Shown here piece by piece: positions 7,705-16,695 of a DNA stretch of 64,000 bases. How positions within the stretch are numbered: position 1 is the stretch's first letter; every line of letters starts with the position of its first letter. The notes beneath the pieces were generated by a model. It did not search any database. It was given only the letters and a program-made list of their open reading frames with translations, and was not told the origin of the DNA. The stretch is from Leptospira sp. (lineage in GTDB: Bacteria > Spirochaetota > Leptospiria > Leptospirales > Leptospiraceae). Location of the stretch: NCBI GenBank assembly GCA_027533185.1, contig JAPZTS010000005.1, positions 52,144-116,143 of the forward strand, in the 5' to 3' direction. Made by a program: the position numbers and the translations under genes.

Positions 7705-9351
7705 ATGAAAAAATTGACAGAAATGAGAGAAGATCGGGCAGAGTCATTTCTTAAATTAATTCAAAAATCAAACCGAGGTAGGTTGAAAATCTATCTCGGT
7801 TATGCGGCAGGCGTTGGCAAGACGTATCAGATGTTGCAAGAAGCACATCGTTTACGTAAAGCCAATGTAGATGTGCGAATAGGTTATGTAGAAACACATG
7901 GAAGACCAGAAACACAAAAGCTGACAGACGGTTTGACTCAAATTCCATTGCGAGAAACATTATATCATGGAATTATAATTAAAGAATTAGATTTAGATGC
8001 AGTTTTATCAGTTAATCCTCAGGTTGTGCTTGTGGATGAGCTTGCACATACAAATTTGCCCGGCTCGAGAAATAAAAAAAGATACCAAGATATAGAAGAA
8101 ATTCTGAATGCAGGTATTCATGTAATTACAGCACTCAATGTTCAACATATTGAAAGTTTATATGAGACCGTTGAAAGATTGACAAAGGTAAAAGTGAAAG
8201 AGCGAGTTCCAGATCGAATCGTTTTGGAAGCTGATCAAATTATCAATGTGGATGTAACAGCGGAAGACCTGCGAGATAGACTAAAGGAGGGAAATATTTA
8301 TTCAAAGGAAAAGATTGCAACAGCCCTTGAAAACTTCTTTCAGGAACACAATCTCTTCCAATTGAGAGAACTTACATTGAGGGAACTCGCCTTCCAATTG
8401 GATCAAAAACAACGCGCTCCTGATTCAGAAAAAAATACAGTTGCGAATGATCAAATCGTTGTTTGCCTAAGTTCTCAGGGGCCCGATAGTGAGGCATTGT
8501 TGAGATATGCCTCAAGACTTGCAGGGAAGTTGAATCGGAATTGGTATGTTCTTTATGTCCAAACTCCCGAAGAAAGTCCTCAGCTGATACAACCCAAACT
8601 ACAAAGAATTCTCGCGAATACCTTAAACTTAGCGCAGGAACTTGGTGCAACTGTATTCCAATGGAAAGGAAACCATATTGGAGAAACTATTTTGCAGTTT
8701 TCGAATGAATATCGAGTAAGTCACATTATATTGGGACTGTCCCAAAGAAAAAGATCTCTCTTCAGCAAATTTTTCTCAAAATCTATATTGGAGTATTTGT
8801 TAGATCATAGATCATTTGAATCGATAATTGTATACTCAAACGCAATTGTAAAAGAAAAAGAAGTGAAAGAAGAAAAGGTTCTGCAAAAAAAAATAAACAA
8901 TCAAAATGAAATTGCTCATAAAACATTATTAGAAGCAGAGATTAAAATTTGGGAAAAAGAAATTGGTAAAGAAGAAGCAATAGATGAGCTCTTATCTTTA
9001 TCGCATTCCATAAAAAAAATACCGATGGATATATTAAAAAATGCAATTATCGAACGGGAAAAACTAGGAAGTACATTCATAGGAAACGAGATTGCAATAC
9101 CGCATGCGAAAATTCAAAAATTAGAAAAACCTGAAATTTGTATTGGAATCATTAAGGATCCGTATGATGTAAATTTTTCTGGATTTCGGATTATGTTTTT
9201 GCTTTTGAGTCCTGAGTCGCCTGCTGAAGTTCATTTGAGTATACTTGGATTAATTGCAAAATTAGGTCAGGATGATTTAGCCTTGAAACGAATCACTTCT
9301 GGGACATCCATTGAATTGGTAAGAAGTAACTTAGCGGGATTTCTCTCTTAG
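7705..9351 (+). CDS. kdpD: Kinase-less KdpD sensor fused to a PTS EIIA (PtsN-type) domain
   Basis: A 548-aa soluble protein. Residues about 25-235 are the KdpD N-terminal domain with Walker A GYAAGVGKT and the DELAHTN motif. Residues about 249-378 are the universal-stress-protein domain of KdpD. The membrane, GAF and kinase parts of a full KdpD (near 900 aa) are absent. Instead, residues about 420-548 form a PTS EIIA type-2 domain with the phosphorylatable His467 in EIAIPHAK. In Escherichia coli, free EIIA-Ntr (PtsN) binds KdpD, so this fusion joins two partners known to interact. It cannot signal by itself. It may adjust the separate kinase or the pump according to PTS phosphorylation or ATP; this is inference. 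Confidence 0.93.
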   Translation: MKKLTEMREDRAESFLKLIQKSNRGRLKIYLGYAAGVGKTYQMLQEAHRLRKANVDVRIGYVETHGRPETQKLTDGLTQIPLRETLYHGIIIKELDLDAVLSVNPQVVLVDELAHTNLPGSRNKKRYQDIEEILNAGIHVITALNVQHIESLYETVERLTKVKVKERVPDRIVLEADQIINVDVTAEDLRDRLKEGNIYSKEKIATALENFFQEHNLFQLRELTLRELAFQLDQKQRAPDSEKNTVANDQIVVCLSSQGPDSEALLRYASRLAGKLNRNWYVLYVQTPEESPQLIQPKLQRILANTLNLAQELGATVFQWKGNHIGETILQFSNEYRVSHIILGLSQRKRSLFSKFFSKSILEYLLDHRSFESIIVYSNAIVKEKEVKEEKVLQKKINNQNEIAHKTLLEAEIKIWEKEIGKEEAIDELLSLSHSIKKIPMDILKNAIIEREKLGSTFIGNEIAIPHAKIQKLEKPEICIGIIKDPYDVNFSGFRIMFLLLSPESPAEVHLSILGLIAKLGQDDLALKRITSGTSIELVRSNLAGFLS

Positions 9352-9372
9352 TTTTCTGGATAACCAAATTTT

Positions 9373-9401
9373 TTGTTTGACTTATATCTAATAGATATAT
9401 T
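9373..9401 (+). promoter_or_regulatory. Probable sigma-70-type promoter of the quinone reductase operon
   Basis: TTGTTT, 17 bp, TATATT, located 30 bp before the TTG start of the next gene. The -10 element lies inside the inverted repeat at 9388-9420, so binding of a repressor there would block RNA polymerase. Confidence 0.5.
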
Positions 9402-9420
9402 TTTCAGATATATCTATTAG
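9388..9420. promoter_or_regulatory. 33-bp inverted repeat, probable operator
   Basis: Perfect 13-bp arms CTAATAGATATAT and ATATATCTATTAG enclose a 7-bp spacer. The left arm also contains TATCTA-A-TAGATA, a smaller palindrome. It covers the -10 region and ends at the ribosome site (AGAGG, 9419-9423). The operon it controls ends with a PadR-family repressor, so autoregulation is the simplest reading. Confidence 0.6.
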
Positions 9421-9430
9421 AGGTATCAGC

Positions 9431-10021
9431 TTGTCCCAACGCAAAATTCTACTTATCAATGGACATCCTAGAAAGGATTCTTATTGCAGTGCGATTGTAT
9501 CCGAATACCAAAAATCTGCGATTTCTTCCGGCTATTCCGTCCAAGTCCTACACCTCTCCGATCTGAATTTTGATCTAAACCTAAGATCAGGCTATTCCAA
9601 ATTGGATTCGGGGACTTTGGAACCAGACATCCAATTGAGCCAAAAATACATCCAAGATGCCGATCATCTGGTGTTTGTTTTTCCTAGTTGGTGGGCGAGT
9701 ATGCCTGCACTTTTAAAAGGTTGGATCGATCGAGTATTTCTACCAGGATTCGCATTTAGATACCGTAAAAATTCGCCTCTTCCCGAAAAACTTTTGTTAG
9801 GTAAGACCGCTAGAATCTTTATCACGATGGATGCTCCTGCCTGGTACTACTGGCTATGGAATGGTGAGCCAGGTATACGTATAGTGAAACGAGGAACCTT
9901 GGAATTTTGCGGAGTAAGCCCCGTGAAAGTAAAAATCTTTGGTCCTATCCGTGGGAGCAGTGAAACGAAGCGGAAACGTTGGTTAGAAGTTGTATCCAAG
10001 TTAGCAGCGAAAGGTTTCTAG
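9431..10021 (+). CDS. NAD(P)H-dependent quinone/flavin oxidoreductase, flavodoxin-like fold
   Basis: A 196-aa cytoplasmic flavoprotein of the flavodoxin_2 (NQO/MdaB/KefF-like) family. It probably reduces quinones or other electrophiles by two electrons with NAD(P)H. Visible motifs are the flavin phosphate loop INGHPRKDSY, VFVFPSWWASMPALLKGWIDRV, and the LPGFAFRY segment. Start is TTG with ribosome site AGAGG 7 nt upstream. It is the first gene of an operon with an alpha/beta hydrolase (9-bp gap) and a PadR regulator. The operator-like palindrome in front suggests induction by a quinone or phenolic compound. Confidence 0.88.
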   Translation: MSQRKILLINGHPRKDSYCSAIVSEYQKSAISSGYSVQVLHLSDLNFDLNLRSGYSKLDSGTLEPDIQLSQKYIQDADHLVFVFPSWWASMPALLKGWIDRVFLPGFAFRYRKNSPLPEKLLLGKTARIFITMDAPAWYYWLWNGEPGIRIVKRGTLEFCGVSPVKVKIFGPIRGSSETKRKRWLEVVSKLAAKGF

Positions 10022-10030
10022 GAAATTACG

Positions 10031-10921
10031 ATGAATGATTGGATGGAATGGCTAAATTCAGGTGAATATTTTACCTATAAGAATCTGAACGTATACTACC
10101 GCGTAATCGGCGAAGGAAAACCTATCTTTCTGATTCATGGATACCCTTACAATAGTTATGATTGGAAAGATTTTATAGAATATGCAAAATCAAATCCCCT
10201 AAGACAAAAAATCAAATGGATTCTTTTGGATCTACCTGGAATGGGTTTTTCGGATAAACCGAAAGATCATAAGTATTCTTTTGAGGAGTATGCAGATTTA
10301 ATTCTTTTTCTTTCGATTCATTTAAAGTTGCAATCGATTGATATTCTGGCACATGATTTAGGTGCAAGTATAGCTCAGGAATTATTAGCAAAATTGGAGT
10401 CCGAGCATATACCTTTAAAAATAAATTCAATTGTATTTATGAATGGTGGTATTTTTTCGGATGTTTACAAACCGAGATGGATCCAAAGAATTCTCTCTCA
10501 GTCACCAGATTGGATGGGAAAGTATTTAAGTCGGAATCTTTCTAGGGAAAAGATAGAAAATTCTATTCTATCTTTATTTGGACCAAATACAAAAATCAAC
10601 AAACAAAAGTTAAATCAATACTGGGAAATCTTAAATTACAAAGAAGGCAAACAAATTGCATATCTTTTGGGCCGTTTGGTTTTTCAAAAACCTAGATACC
10701 AAACGAGATGGATCTCTGCTATGAATTCGACGAAAATCCCTCTTGCTTATATCTGTGGGCCGTTTGATCCGAACTCTGGAATTCATATGGCCAAAAAATT
10801 TGAAACGACAATTCCCAAAGGAAAACTCTATTTGTTATCCGATGGCATTGGACATTGGCCCCAAATCGAGGCACCCGCAGAAGTCTGGAACGCTTTATGT
10901 AACTTTCTCGATCTATCCTGA
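10031..10921 (+). CDS. Alpha/beta-fold hydrolase (haloalkane dehalogenase/epoxide hydrolase-like)
   Basis: A 296-aa cytoplasmic hydrolase. The oxyanion-hole motif HGYPYNSYDW is near residue 36 and the nucleophile elbow reads AHDLGAS, with Asp in the nucleophile position as in haloalkane dehalogenases and epoxide hydrolases rather than Ser as in esterases. The catalytic His is in GIGHWPQIEAP near the C-terminus. The substrate is unknown. It lies in the middle of the quinone reductase/PadR operon, which suggests detoxification of a small organic compound. Confidence 0.85.
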   Translation: MNDWMEWLNSGEYFTYKNLNVYYRVIGEGKPIFLIHGYPYNSYDWKDFIEYAKSNPLRQKIKWILLDLPGMGFSDKPKDHKYSFEEYADLILFLSIHLKLQSIDILAHDLGASIAQELLAKLESEHIPLKINSIVFMNGGIFSDVYKPRWIQRILSQSPDWMGKYLSRNLSREKIENSILSLFGPNTKINKQKLNQYWEILNYKEGKQIAYLLGRLVFQKPRYQTRWISAMNSTKIPLAYICGPFDPNSGIHMAKKFETTIPKGKLYLLSDGIGHWPQIEAPAEVWNALCNFLDLS

Positions 10922-10983
10922 ACAGTTCATAATATCGTATCAAGTAATTTTCAGGATTTTCTATAAATGGATGCGAAACAAAA

Positions 10984-11538
10984 ATGAAAAGAGAAAGTAA
11001 AACTAGATATGCCTTACTAGGAATCTTGTCTCAATGTGAAATGAATGGGTATGAAATTCGGAAGTACGTTGAAACTACAATTAGTTTTTTTTGGAATGAA
11101 AGTTTTGGTCAAATCTATCCGACACTAAAAACTTTGGAAGAAGAAGGTCTCATCCGTGAATTTGAAAAGAAAGATTCAAACGGAAAATCTAAAAAAGTTT
11201 ATAAAATCACCAAACCAGGATTAATTGAATTCAAAAATTGGATGGAATCTTCGGAGATCCAACAAAACAAACGCAACGAAGTTTTGTTTAAGGTGTTTTT
11301 TGGTCGACATATGGATAGATCAGAACTGATAAAACAACTAGAATCACAAGTAGATCGAAACCAAAAAGACTTACTGCAGTTAGACCTACTTCGTAAAGAA
11401 CTTGAAGTCGATTGGGACAATCATCCAGACCATCGCTATTGGAAATTGACATTGGATTATGCGGAAAAATTGGCCCATTTAAATTTGGAGTGGCTATCAA
11501 AAGTTCGGAAAGAAGTAAAAACGACTAAACAAGATTAA
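10984..11538 (+). CDS. PadR-family transcriptional regulator
   Basis: A 184-aa repressor-type protein with an N-terminal winged helix-turn-helix (RYALLGILSQCEMNGYEIRK, then QIYPTLKTLEEEGLI) and a C-terminal helical dimerisation region (about 95-175) as in the larger PadR proteins. PadR regulators bind palindromes in their own promoters and release on phenolic or antibiotic ligands. It closes the three-gene operon that begins behind the 9388-9420 palindrome, so that site is its probable operator. Confidence 0.9.
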   Translation: MKRESKTRYALLGILSQCEMNGYEIRKYVETTISFFWNESFGQIYPTLKTLEEEGLIREFEKKDSNGKSKKVYKITKPGLIEFKNWMESSEIQQNKRNEVLFKVFFGRHMDRSELIKQLESQVDRNQKDLLQLDLLRKELEVDWDNHPDHRYWKLTLDYAEKLAHLNLEWLSKVRKEVKTTKQD

Positions 11539-11642
11539 AGACCTAAGACCAAAGGTTGCTTACTTCACTCTGAAATCTTGCATGCAATCCGAAAATTTGA
11601 AATTCTGATTTATCTTTATGATAATAGTTGCAAAATAACATC

Positions 11643-12470
11643 TCAAACCCAAATCGGAATTACAGTTGCCCCACCTCCATCCCACTCGATCTTAGTGTGG
11701 AAGTGTTTTCCCTCTTGGATCCTAGGGACTTTAGCCCCATTAACATAGAATGTTCCACCTTTATAGTGTAAGGTTTCTCGTTCTTTATTTTTTCCGATTT
11801 TGTGGTGCATATGTCCGCTGAGAACCGCTGGAACTTTTTTACCTATGGATTTGGCATAGTCGATAGCAACTTTCAGATCCTCGTCTCCAAAATCTCCACC
11901 CATCTTTTTAAAATCGGCTCCATACATTGAATTTCTTTCCTTTCCTAATCCCAAAGGACCGTTATGCGAAAGAAAAAATAAATTCCTTTCTTTTGTATTT
12001 TGAATGAGAGCTTTGTATTTGTTTATAGAATCATCGACGGATGAGATACTGAATGTTTTTCGTAGCGAAGGTAAAAAGCTAATTCCGCCGCCCATGGCAT
12101 GTGGCCTACCCACGATCAAACTCAAATCCAATTCTTTTGAAAGTATGACAGAACTATAAGCTAGTAACGTGAGTGGTTTTGTGTGTTTGAGAAGGCGCTC
12201 TTCCCTCTTGCTTTGGCCGAAAGATCCCATTCGGATTAGAGTTTGGGATTGTAAGACTTCACCGATTATTCCCGTAATAGATGTCCCATCCCAATTGCCT
12301 GGGATGAGATAGGCTCTCTTTTTGAGGTTTAAAAAATTGGGTCTTCCAAAGAAAGGGGAACCCAGAAGATCACCTGTGAAAAAAAGGAAGTCATAATCCG
12401 TTGAATTGAAATATTCGACATCTCTCTCATTCCAATACCCATGGATATCACCAATCAGTGCAAACTTCAT
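11643..12470 (-). CDS. Calcineurin-like metallophosphoesterase
   Basis: A 275-aa cytoplasmic phosphoesterase. Metal-binding motifs appear in order: GDIHG near residue 8, FFTGDLLG near 30, GNWDG near 58, LSHNG near 168 and SGHMHHK near 220. These give the two-metal centre of the superfamily. No membrane segment or signal peptide is present. It follows the GH31 gene by 16 bp on the same strand and is probably cotranscribed with it. The substrate cannot be read from the sequence. Confidence 0.88.
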   Translation of the reverse strand: MKFALIGDIHGYWNERDVEYFNSTDYDFLFFTGDLLGSPFFGRPNFLNLKKRAYLIPGNWDGTSITGIIGEVLQSQTLIRMGSFGQSKREERLLKHTKPLTLLAYSSVILSKELDLSLIVGRPHAMGGGISFLPSLRKTFSISSVDDSINKYKALIQNTKERNLFFLSHNGPLGLGKERNSMYGADFKKMGGDFGDEDLKVAIDYAKSIGKKVPAVLSGHMHHKIGKNKERETLHYKGGTFYVNGAKVPRIQEGKHFHTKIEWDGGGATVIPIWV

Positions 12471-12486
12471 ATTCGCATGACATCTA

Positions 12487-14742
12487 TTAGTTTTTAGTTC
12501 GAATAGATGAAAGTCCGGATCGGATCACTCCCTCTGACTTTCCACCGATTCTAAGGAATGCGGGCGGTGTTCCAATAGGCGCTTTCACCCGAACTAATTG
12601 GTTTCCGTCAAACTGAGTCCCTGTCAAAAGATGTTCCCATTTTCCTTGCGGAAGGTAGACAGATTTTTCAGACTCGCCTGATTCGATTACAGGAGCGACT
12701 AGTAAATCATCGCCTAAAAAGTATTGGTAAGGATACTCTCGGAGTTTTTTATCTTCTGGCTCAACTAAATAGTTGTGACGGACGACAGGTATTCCTGTCT
12801 CAGATGCTTCTTTCACTAAACTCTGGATATACGACTTTAGCGCAAAATGGATCCTACCAATTTTTGCGAACTGTTGGACGGTTTCCGCATCAGAGAGGGA
12901 GCTCACACCATCGGGTTTTGTATATTGATAAACTTGCCAGTTTTTAAGAGGTCGGTTTCCCTCGTGAGTTCGGAACACGGGCGTGAAGGCAGATGCCTCC
13001 GCCCAGCGCAATAGAAGTTCTTTGGTTCGATGGTAGTTTTTGAGTGGGTTGGATATAGTTGTATATCCGCCCACATCACTGTGGTTTAGCGAATATCCAC
13101 TTATACCGGAAGTGGTAAGGCCAATGATAGTAGAGGGGAGTCCATCATTTGTTCCAAAACTTACCATCTGATCACCTTCCCAAAATAAGGTGGAGTAGGC
13201 GTTGGAATAACTGTAACCAGCTCTCGTAAAAAAGACGATCTTTCCTTCTTTACCCGCTTCTTTGATTGCTTCTCTGTTGACCTTTGCCCAGTCCACAGGA
13301 TAGATATTGTGGTAGATCTTTGCATCGATTCCGCTAAACAATTTTGCATCGTATGGAAGCCACTCACCAAAGTCTGCCATCCACCCTGATAGACCCATAT
13401 CAATCATATTCTTTTTGATCAGATCTTTAGTCCATTTTACAGCGGCAGGATTTGTTAGATCAATTAGATAGGCAGGAAAACCAACTGTTTGGATCAGATA
13501 ATCTTCACCGGCTTGGTTTTTCACAAGGAATCCTTTGCTTTTTGCTTCTGCGAGAAGTGGGTTTTTAAAATCGTCACCACCTGGTTTTTTGGGATCGGTA
13601 TCCGCTAAAAAAGAATTGATGTAACCGAGAACTTGAACATTTTCCGCGTTCATCGATTTAACAAATTCTTTGAAATTGGGATATAGGTCTTCATCTGCAT
13701 ACCAACGCCATTTCAACTGGTCGCCGAAATTTGTCACACGACGACCGCACCAATCTTGGATCCAAAGAGCGGTGACTGGGTTCCCAGCATCTTTTGCTTG
13801 TTTGACGATTGTTGTTACTTTTGCAGATCCACCTTGTACGCCAAGCCAGGTTCCATAAGCCCATTCTGGTAGAGTTGGAAATCTACCTGTCTTTTTTGTA
13901 TATGCTTCAACCAGAGATTTTGGAGACGTGCCAATCCATATCGTTCCAGATACATCTTTATTTTTTTCTTCTTGGTAGTCCCAAAACTCCGCAGTTACGG
14001 ATGCCTTATTGGTGAGGTCAAATTTCGCATAACCACTGTTTTCAAAGAATACAGATTTCTTCTCAGAGCTCAAATAATGCGGTATTGGCGCATAGGTTGT
14101 ATAGGCGTTTCCTCCTGCTCCTGCCAGTAGATTCGCCCCCGTAGTGATGGGTTGGTCTCCCCGGCCTACGCCTTGTTCTTCCGTAAATAGGAAGGGAGTT
14201 TTACCATTGAATTCATCGTATGTAAACTGTTCTCCGAAACCATAAAACTTTTCATCCGGGAGGGAATTGTAAGTAAAATACAATCGATTCAATGTCGGGT
14301 TTGAAGTTGTAATTTGGAATTTAAGCTCTGTATCGTTTACAACTTGAAATGTTATTTTGTACTCAGATGCACAATCCTTCCCTGACAATCGACCAACAAG
14401 CGTTATCTTTCCTGTGGATTTTTCAATCGTATCTATAGTTTGGTCGTCGCAGAAGAATGCCGTACTCTCCTTGAAGCGAAAAGAAGCCATTCGATACTTT
14501 GCAACAGTGTCTTTCGAAGCGACTTGGAGAAAAGGACGTTTCAAGGAAAGTGAGAGGAACTCAACTCCCAAAGACTCATTCAGGATTTTAAGATTCTCTG
14601 AAGTTTGTGCGAATTTGATTTGTTTCGAAAGAGGAAAGGACTCCTCGGGAAGAGGGTTTGAGGTAGATATTTGCCCGCCTGAACAATTGGTAAGCGAAAT
14701 TAAGACAATGAATTGGAATAGGTAAAGGAATCGAATCGACAT
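12487..14742 (-). CDS. Glycoside hydrolase family 31 lipoprotein, YihQ (sulfoquinovosidase)-like
   Basis: A 751-aa alpha-glycosidase with a lipoprotein signal (lipobox LTNC, Cys20), so it acts outside the cytoplasm. The catalytic nucleophile is Asp457 in GWMADFGEWLP and the acid/base Asp524 in WEGDQ. Overall it resembles E. coli YihQ, which releases sulfoquinovose from plant-type sulfolipid glycosides. Of YihQ's substrate residues (QQRWY pattern, recalled), four have matching residues here: Gln303, Gln329, Trp345 and Tyr560. The sulfonate-binding Arg is replaced by Gln342. Its specificity may therefore be an uncharged alpha-glucoside. E. coli YihQ is cytoplasmic; this one is exported. A ribosome site (GGGAGG) precedes the ATG. 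It lies between a rhodanese-like gene and a phosphoesterase. Confidence 0.88.
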   Translation of the reverse strand: MSIRFLYLFQFIVLISLTNCSGGQISTSNPLPEESFPLSKQIKFAQTSENLKILNESLGVEFLSLSLKRPFLQVASKDTVAKYRMASFRFKESTAFFCDDQTIDTIEKSTGKITLVGRLSGKDCASEYKITFQVVNDTELKFQITTSNPTLNRLYFTYNSLPDEKFYGFGEQFTYDEFNGKTPFLFTEEQGVGRGDQPITTGANLLAGAGGNAYTTYAPIPHYLSSEKKSVFFENSGYAKFDLTNKASVTAEFWDYQEEKNKDVSGTIWIGTSPKSLVEAYTKKTGRFPTLPEWAYGTWLGVQGGSAKVTTIVKQAKDAGNPVTALWIQDWCGRRVTNFGDQLKWRWYADEDLYPNFKEFVKSMNAENVQVLGYINSFLADTDPKKPGGDDFKNPLLAEAKSKGFLVKNQAGEDYLIQTVGFPAYLIDLTNPAAVKWTKDLIKKNMIDMGLSGWMADFGEWLPYDAKLFSGIDAKIYHNIYPVDWAKVNREAIKEAGKEGKIVFFTRAGYSYSNAYSTLFWEGDQMVSFGTNDGLPSTIIGLTTSGISGYSLNHSDVGGYTTISNPLKNYHRTKELLLRWAEASAFTPVFRTHEGNRPLKNWQVYQYTKPDGVSSLSDAETVQQFAKIGRIHFALKSYIQSLVKEASETGIPVVRHNYLVEPEDKKLREYPYQYFLGDDLLVAPVIESGESEKSVYLPQGKWEHLLTGTQFDGNQLVRVKAPIGTPPAFLRIGGKSEGVIRSGLSSIRTKN

Positions 14743-14799
14743 AGGCCCTCCCAGGCAAACCCAAGTGGACTTGTCAGGAAGGGATTCGTAAATCTTTTT

Positions 14800-15648
14800 T
14801 TAAACTTTCTTTCGATCGATTCCGCCTACGCGAGGGGCCGCCTGTGCCGTTTGTTTTTGCCCAAATATAGAAACTGCCTGTTTGGGAAGGCTTGATTTTC
14901 TCCATTCGAACCACGAACCTTGGTAGGTAGCTATATCAATATATCCTGCTTCTTTCAACATTAGTGCAAGAAGGCAAGAACGTGCTCCATTATAGTCGTA
15001 GATAACTGTAGGTCTTTCTGGCATAAAAGGAAAACCGTTTAAGCGTTTTTTAAAAACAGTTTTGTCGATGAGATTTGCCTCACCATCATAGAGATTTCTC
15101 CAATCCCAAAGGAACGCACCAGGTAGACGACCACAAAGAGTGCCGTCTTCAGGAGCTGTCAGCCGCGGAAGTCTACCTTCATATTCTTCCATCGTCCGAG
15201 CATCAAATATCTGAAGTTTTGTGAGGTTTCTCTCCATATAAGCTTTGTCGACAACACCTTCGATTGGTTTTGTTTTGTCTGCGATTGCCGGCTCAAACTT
15301 CAGTTTGCCTTTTTCTTTTTTCCCTTCAATGGGCCATTTTTGACCGAAAACATAAGATTCTTTTATTCCCATCGAACGCAATAGATAAACGGCACGGGTT
15401 GAAAACATTCCCATACCTTCATCAAAAACAATGATACGATTCTTTTTTGATTTTTGGAATTCTTGAATGACTGCAAGAAGAGGTCCGTATAATTTTTTTT
15501 GGGACTCTGGATCTGATCCAAAAGCCTTTTTTATAAATGGGTAATAGTAAGCACCTTCTAAGGTTTCCTCTTCGTATGCGGATTGGGCTCTGCAATCGAT
15601 TAAAAAGTCACCTGCATCTATATCAGTTTTTAGAAAGCTCCAGTTCAA
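14800..15648 (-). CDS. Two-domain rhodanese-like protein with altered active site
   Basis: A 282-aa protein with two rhodanese folds (about 5-115 and 130-255), like thiosulfate or 3-mercaptopyruvate sulfurtransferases. In active members the C-terminal loop has Cys-x-x-Gly at the position that here reads YDYNGARSC: Asp218 occupies the sulfur-carrying Cys position, and the nearest Cys225 is seven residues later. The protein is therefore probably not a normal sulfurtransferase. It has no signal peptide. It lies 57 bp upstream of the GH31 gene on the same strand. Role unknown. Confidence 0.8.
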   Translation of the reverse strand: MNWSFLKTDIDAGDFLIDCRAQSAYEEETLEGAYYYPFIKKAFGSDPESQKKLYGPLLAVIQEFQKSKKNRIIVFDEGMGMFSTRAVYLLRSMGIKESYVFGQKWPIEGKKEKGKLKFEPAIADKTKPIEGVVDKAYMERNLTKLQIFDARTMEEYEGRLPRLTAPEDGTLCGRLPGAFLWDWRNLYDGEANLIDKTVFKKRLNGFPFMPERPTVIYDYNGARSCLLALMLKEAGYIDIATYQGSWFEWRKSSLPKQAVSIFGQKQTAQAAPRVGGIDRKKV

Positions 15649-15807
15649 AAAAGTTATCTCCTATTTCTTACATTAGTTTCTAACCCTCTTTTTTTTAAAA
15701 GTCTGAAAACCAAAAAAAAAATTGAGACATAATGAGAAAAGAAATCAATAGCTACTGAGTTGATTCTTAGGGGGTATAAAACCGATATTCTAGATAGTAA
15801 CTAAACA

Positions 15808-16695
15808 ATGAATCTGTTTCGAATGATTGTGAATCTTCCTCATATCCTTCTGGGATTTTTGATCGTATTTTTGGGTTCGGGAATCCAAGCCAAAACACAC
15901 TTATTGAGAATCCAAGATGAACTCCTACTTTCATCCAAACAAATCCAATCCAAAGAAATTCGAAATTGGATTCAAAAGAAAAAAGTCCTTACTATGGTGG
16001 AGGAGAACTGCAAGATCCAGCAAACCTCAAGCTACGAAAAGGTAACCTATTTTGGATTGTATTGTGATGAGAGAAAATTCGTGGAACTAATCTCCTTTGA
16101 ATCTTCTCGAAAAAAAGATATCCCAAAAGACAGCTTTCGACTTAAAAAACTCCAACAAATAGGGAAGAAGAAGTATTTTGAAATTGAGATAAGTGAAGTC
16201 TTTGGAGACAAACCAAGATTGGAAGCTTGGAACGATACTGATTTTCAGTTTGGTAACGAACTTACTGTCAGTTCCAACCAAACAAATAAACACCAGGCCC
16301 CAAAACATAGAAAAGAACAATTCAAAACAACTCAGTCCCCTCTGAATTCAAATTTGCATTATTTTAAGGAAATTGCAAAAGAACCCAAAAGAAGGAAGGA
16401 AAGTGATAGTTCCGTTGAAGTCTTTTTTGATACGAGTTGCCCGTTGGAATTTTTAGAGAAAGACGAAAGTTTTTATTGGGATAGAACTGTTACGTATGTT
16501 TTTCGCATAAGTTGTGTTAAAGATACTCCATATTCCATTTTGCGTGTTCCGTCGAATGATTCGGGAGAAGTTGTTGTTTCAAATGTGAGATATGGATCAA
16601 TCCAAAAAGGAGAAAGATTTTTGGGAAAAGCCACCTTGCGAAAAATGACCGAAAAACAAATGTTTTGGGAGAATTATGTTTTATATTATGAATAG
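15808..16695 (+). CDS. Hypothetical exported protein, first gene of HtrA-like operon
   Basis: A 295-aa protein with an N-terminal hydrophobic segment (about residues 5-27) that looks like a signal peptide ending near IQAK. The mature part is rich in Lys and Ser, has a central Lys/His/Gln-rich low-complexity stretch (about 150-195), and contains a few Cys. No family is recognised. The last 20 nt overlap the following protease gene, so the two are probably translated together. It may act as a partner of that secreted protease. This is inferred from position only. Confidence 0.75.
   Translation: MNLFRMIVNLPHILLGFLIVFLGSGIQAKTHLLRIQDELLLSSKQIQSKEIRNWIQKKKVLTMVEENCKIQQTSSYEKVTYFGLYCDERKFVELISFESSRKKDIPKDSFRLKKLQQIGKKKYFEIEISEVFGDKPRLEAWNDTDFQFGNELTVSSNQTNKHQAPKHRKEQFKTTQSPLNSNLHYFKEIAKEPKRRKESDSSVEVFFDTSCPLEFLEKDESFYWDRTVTYVFRISCVKDTPYSILRVPSNDSGEVVVSNVRYGSIQKGERFLGKATLRKMTEKQMFWENYVLYYE

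Noticed and set aside
10743..11000. 85-codon frame across the hydrolase/PadR junction
   Set aside because: It overlaps the conserved end of the hydrolase in another frame and has no ribosome site.
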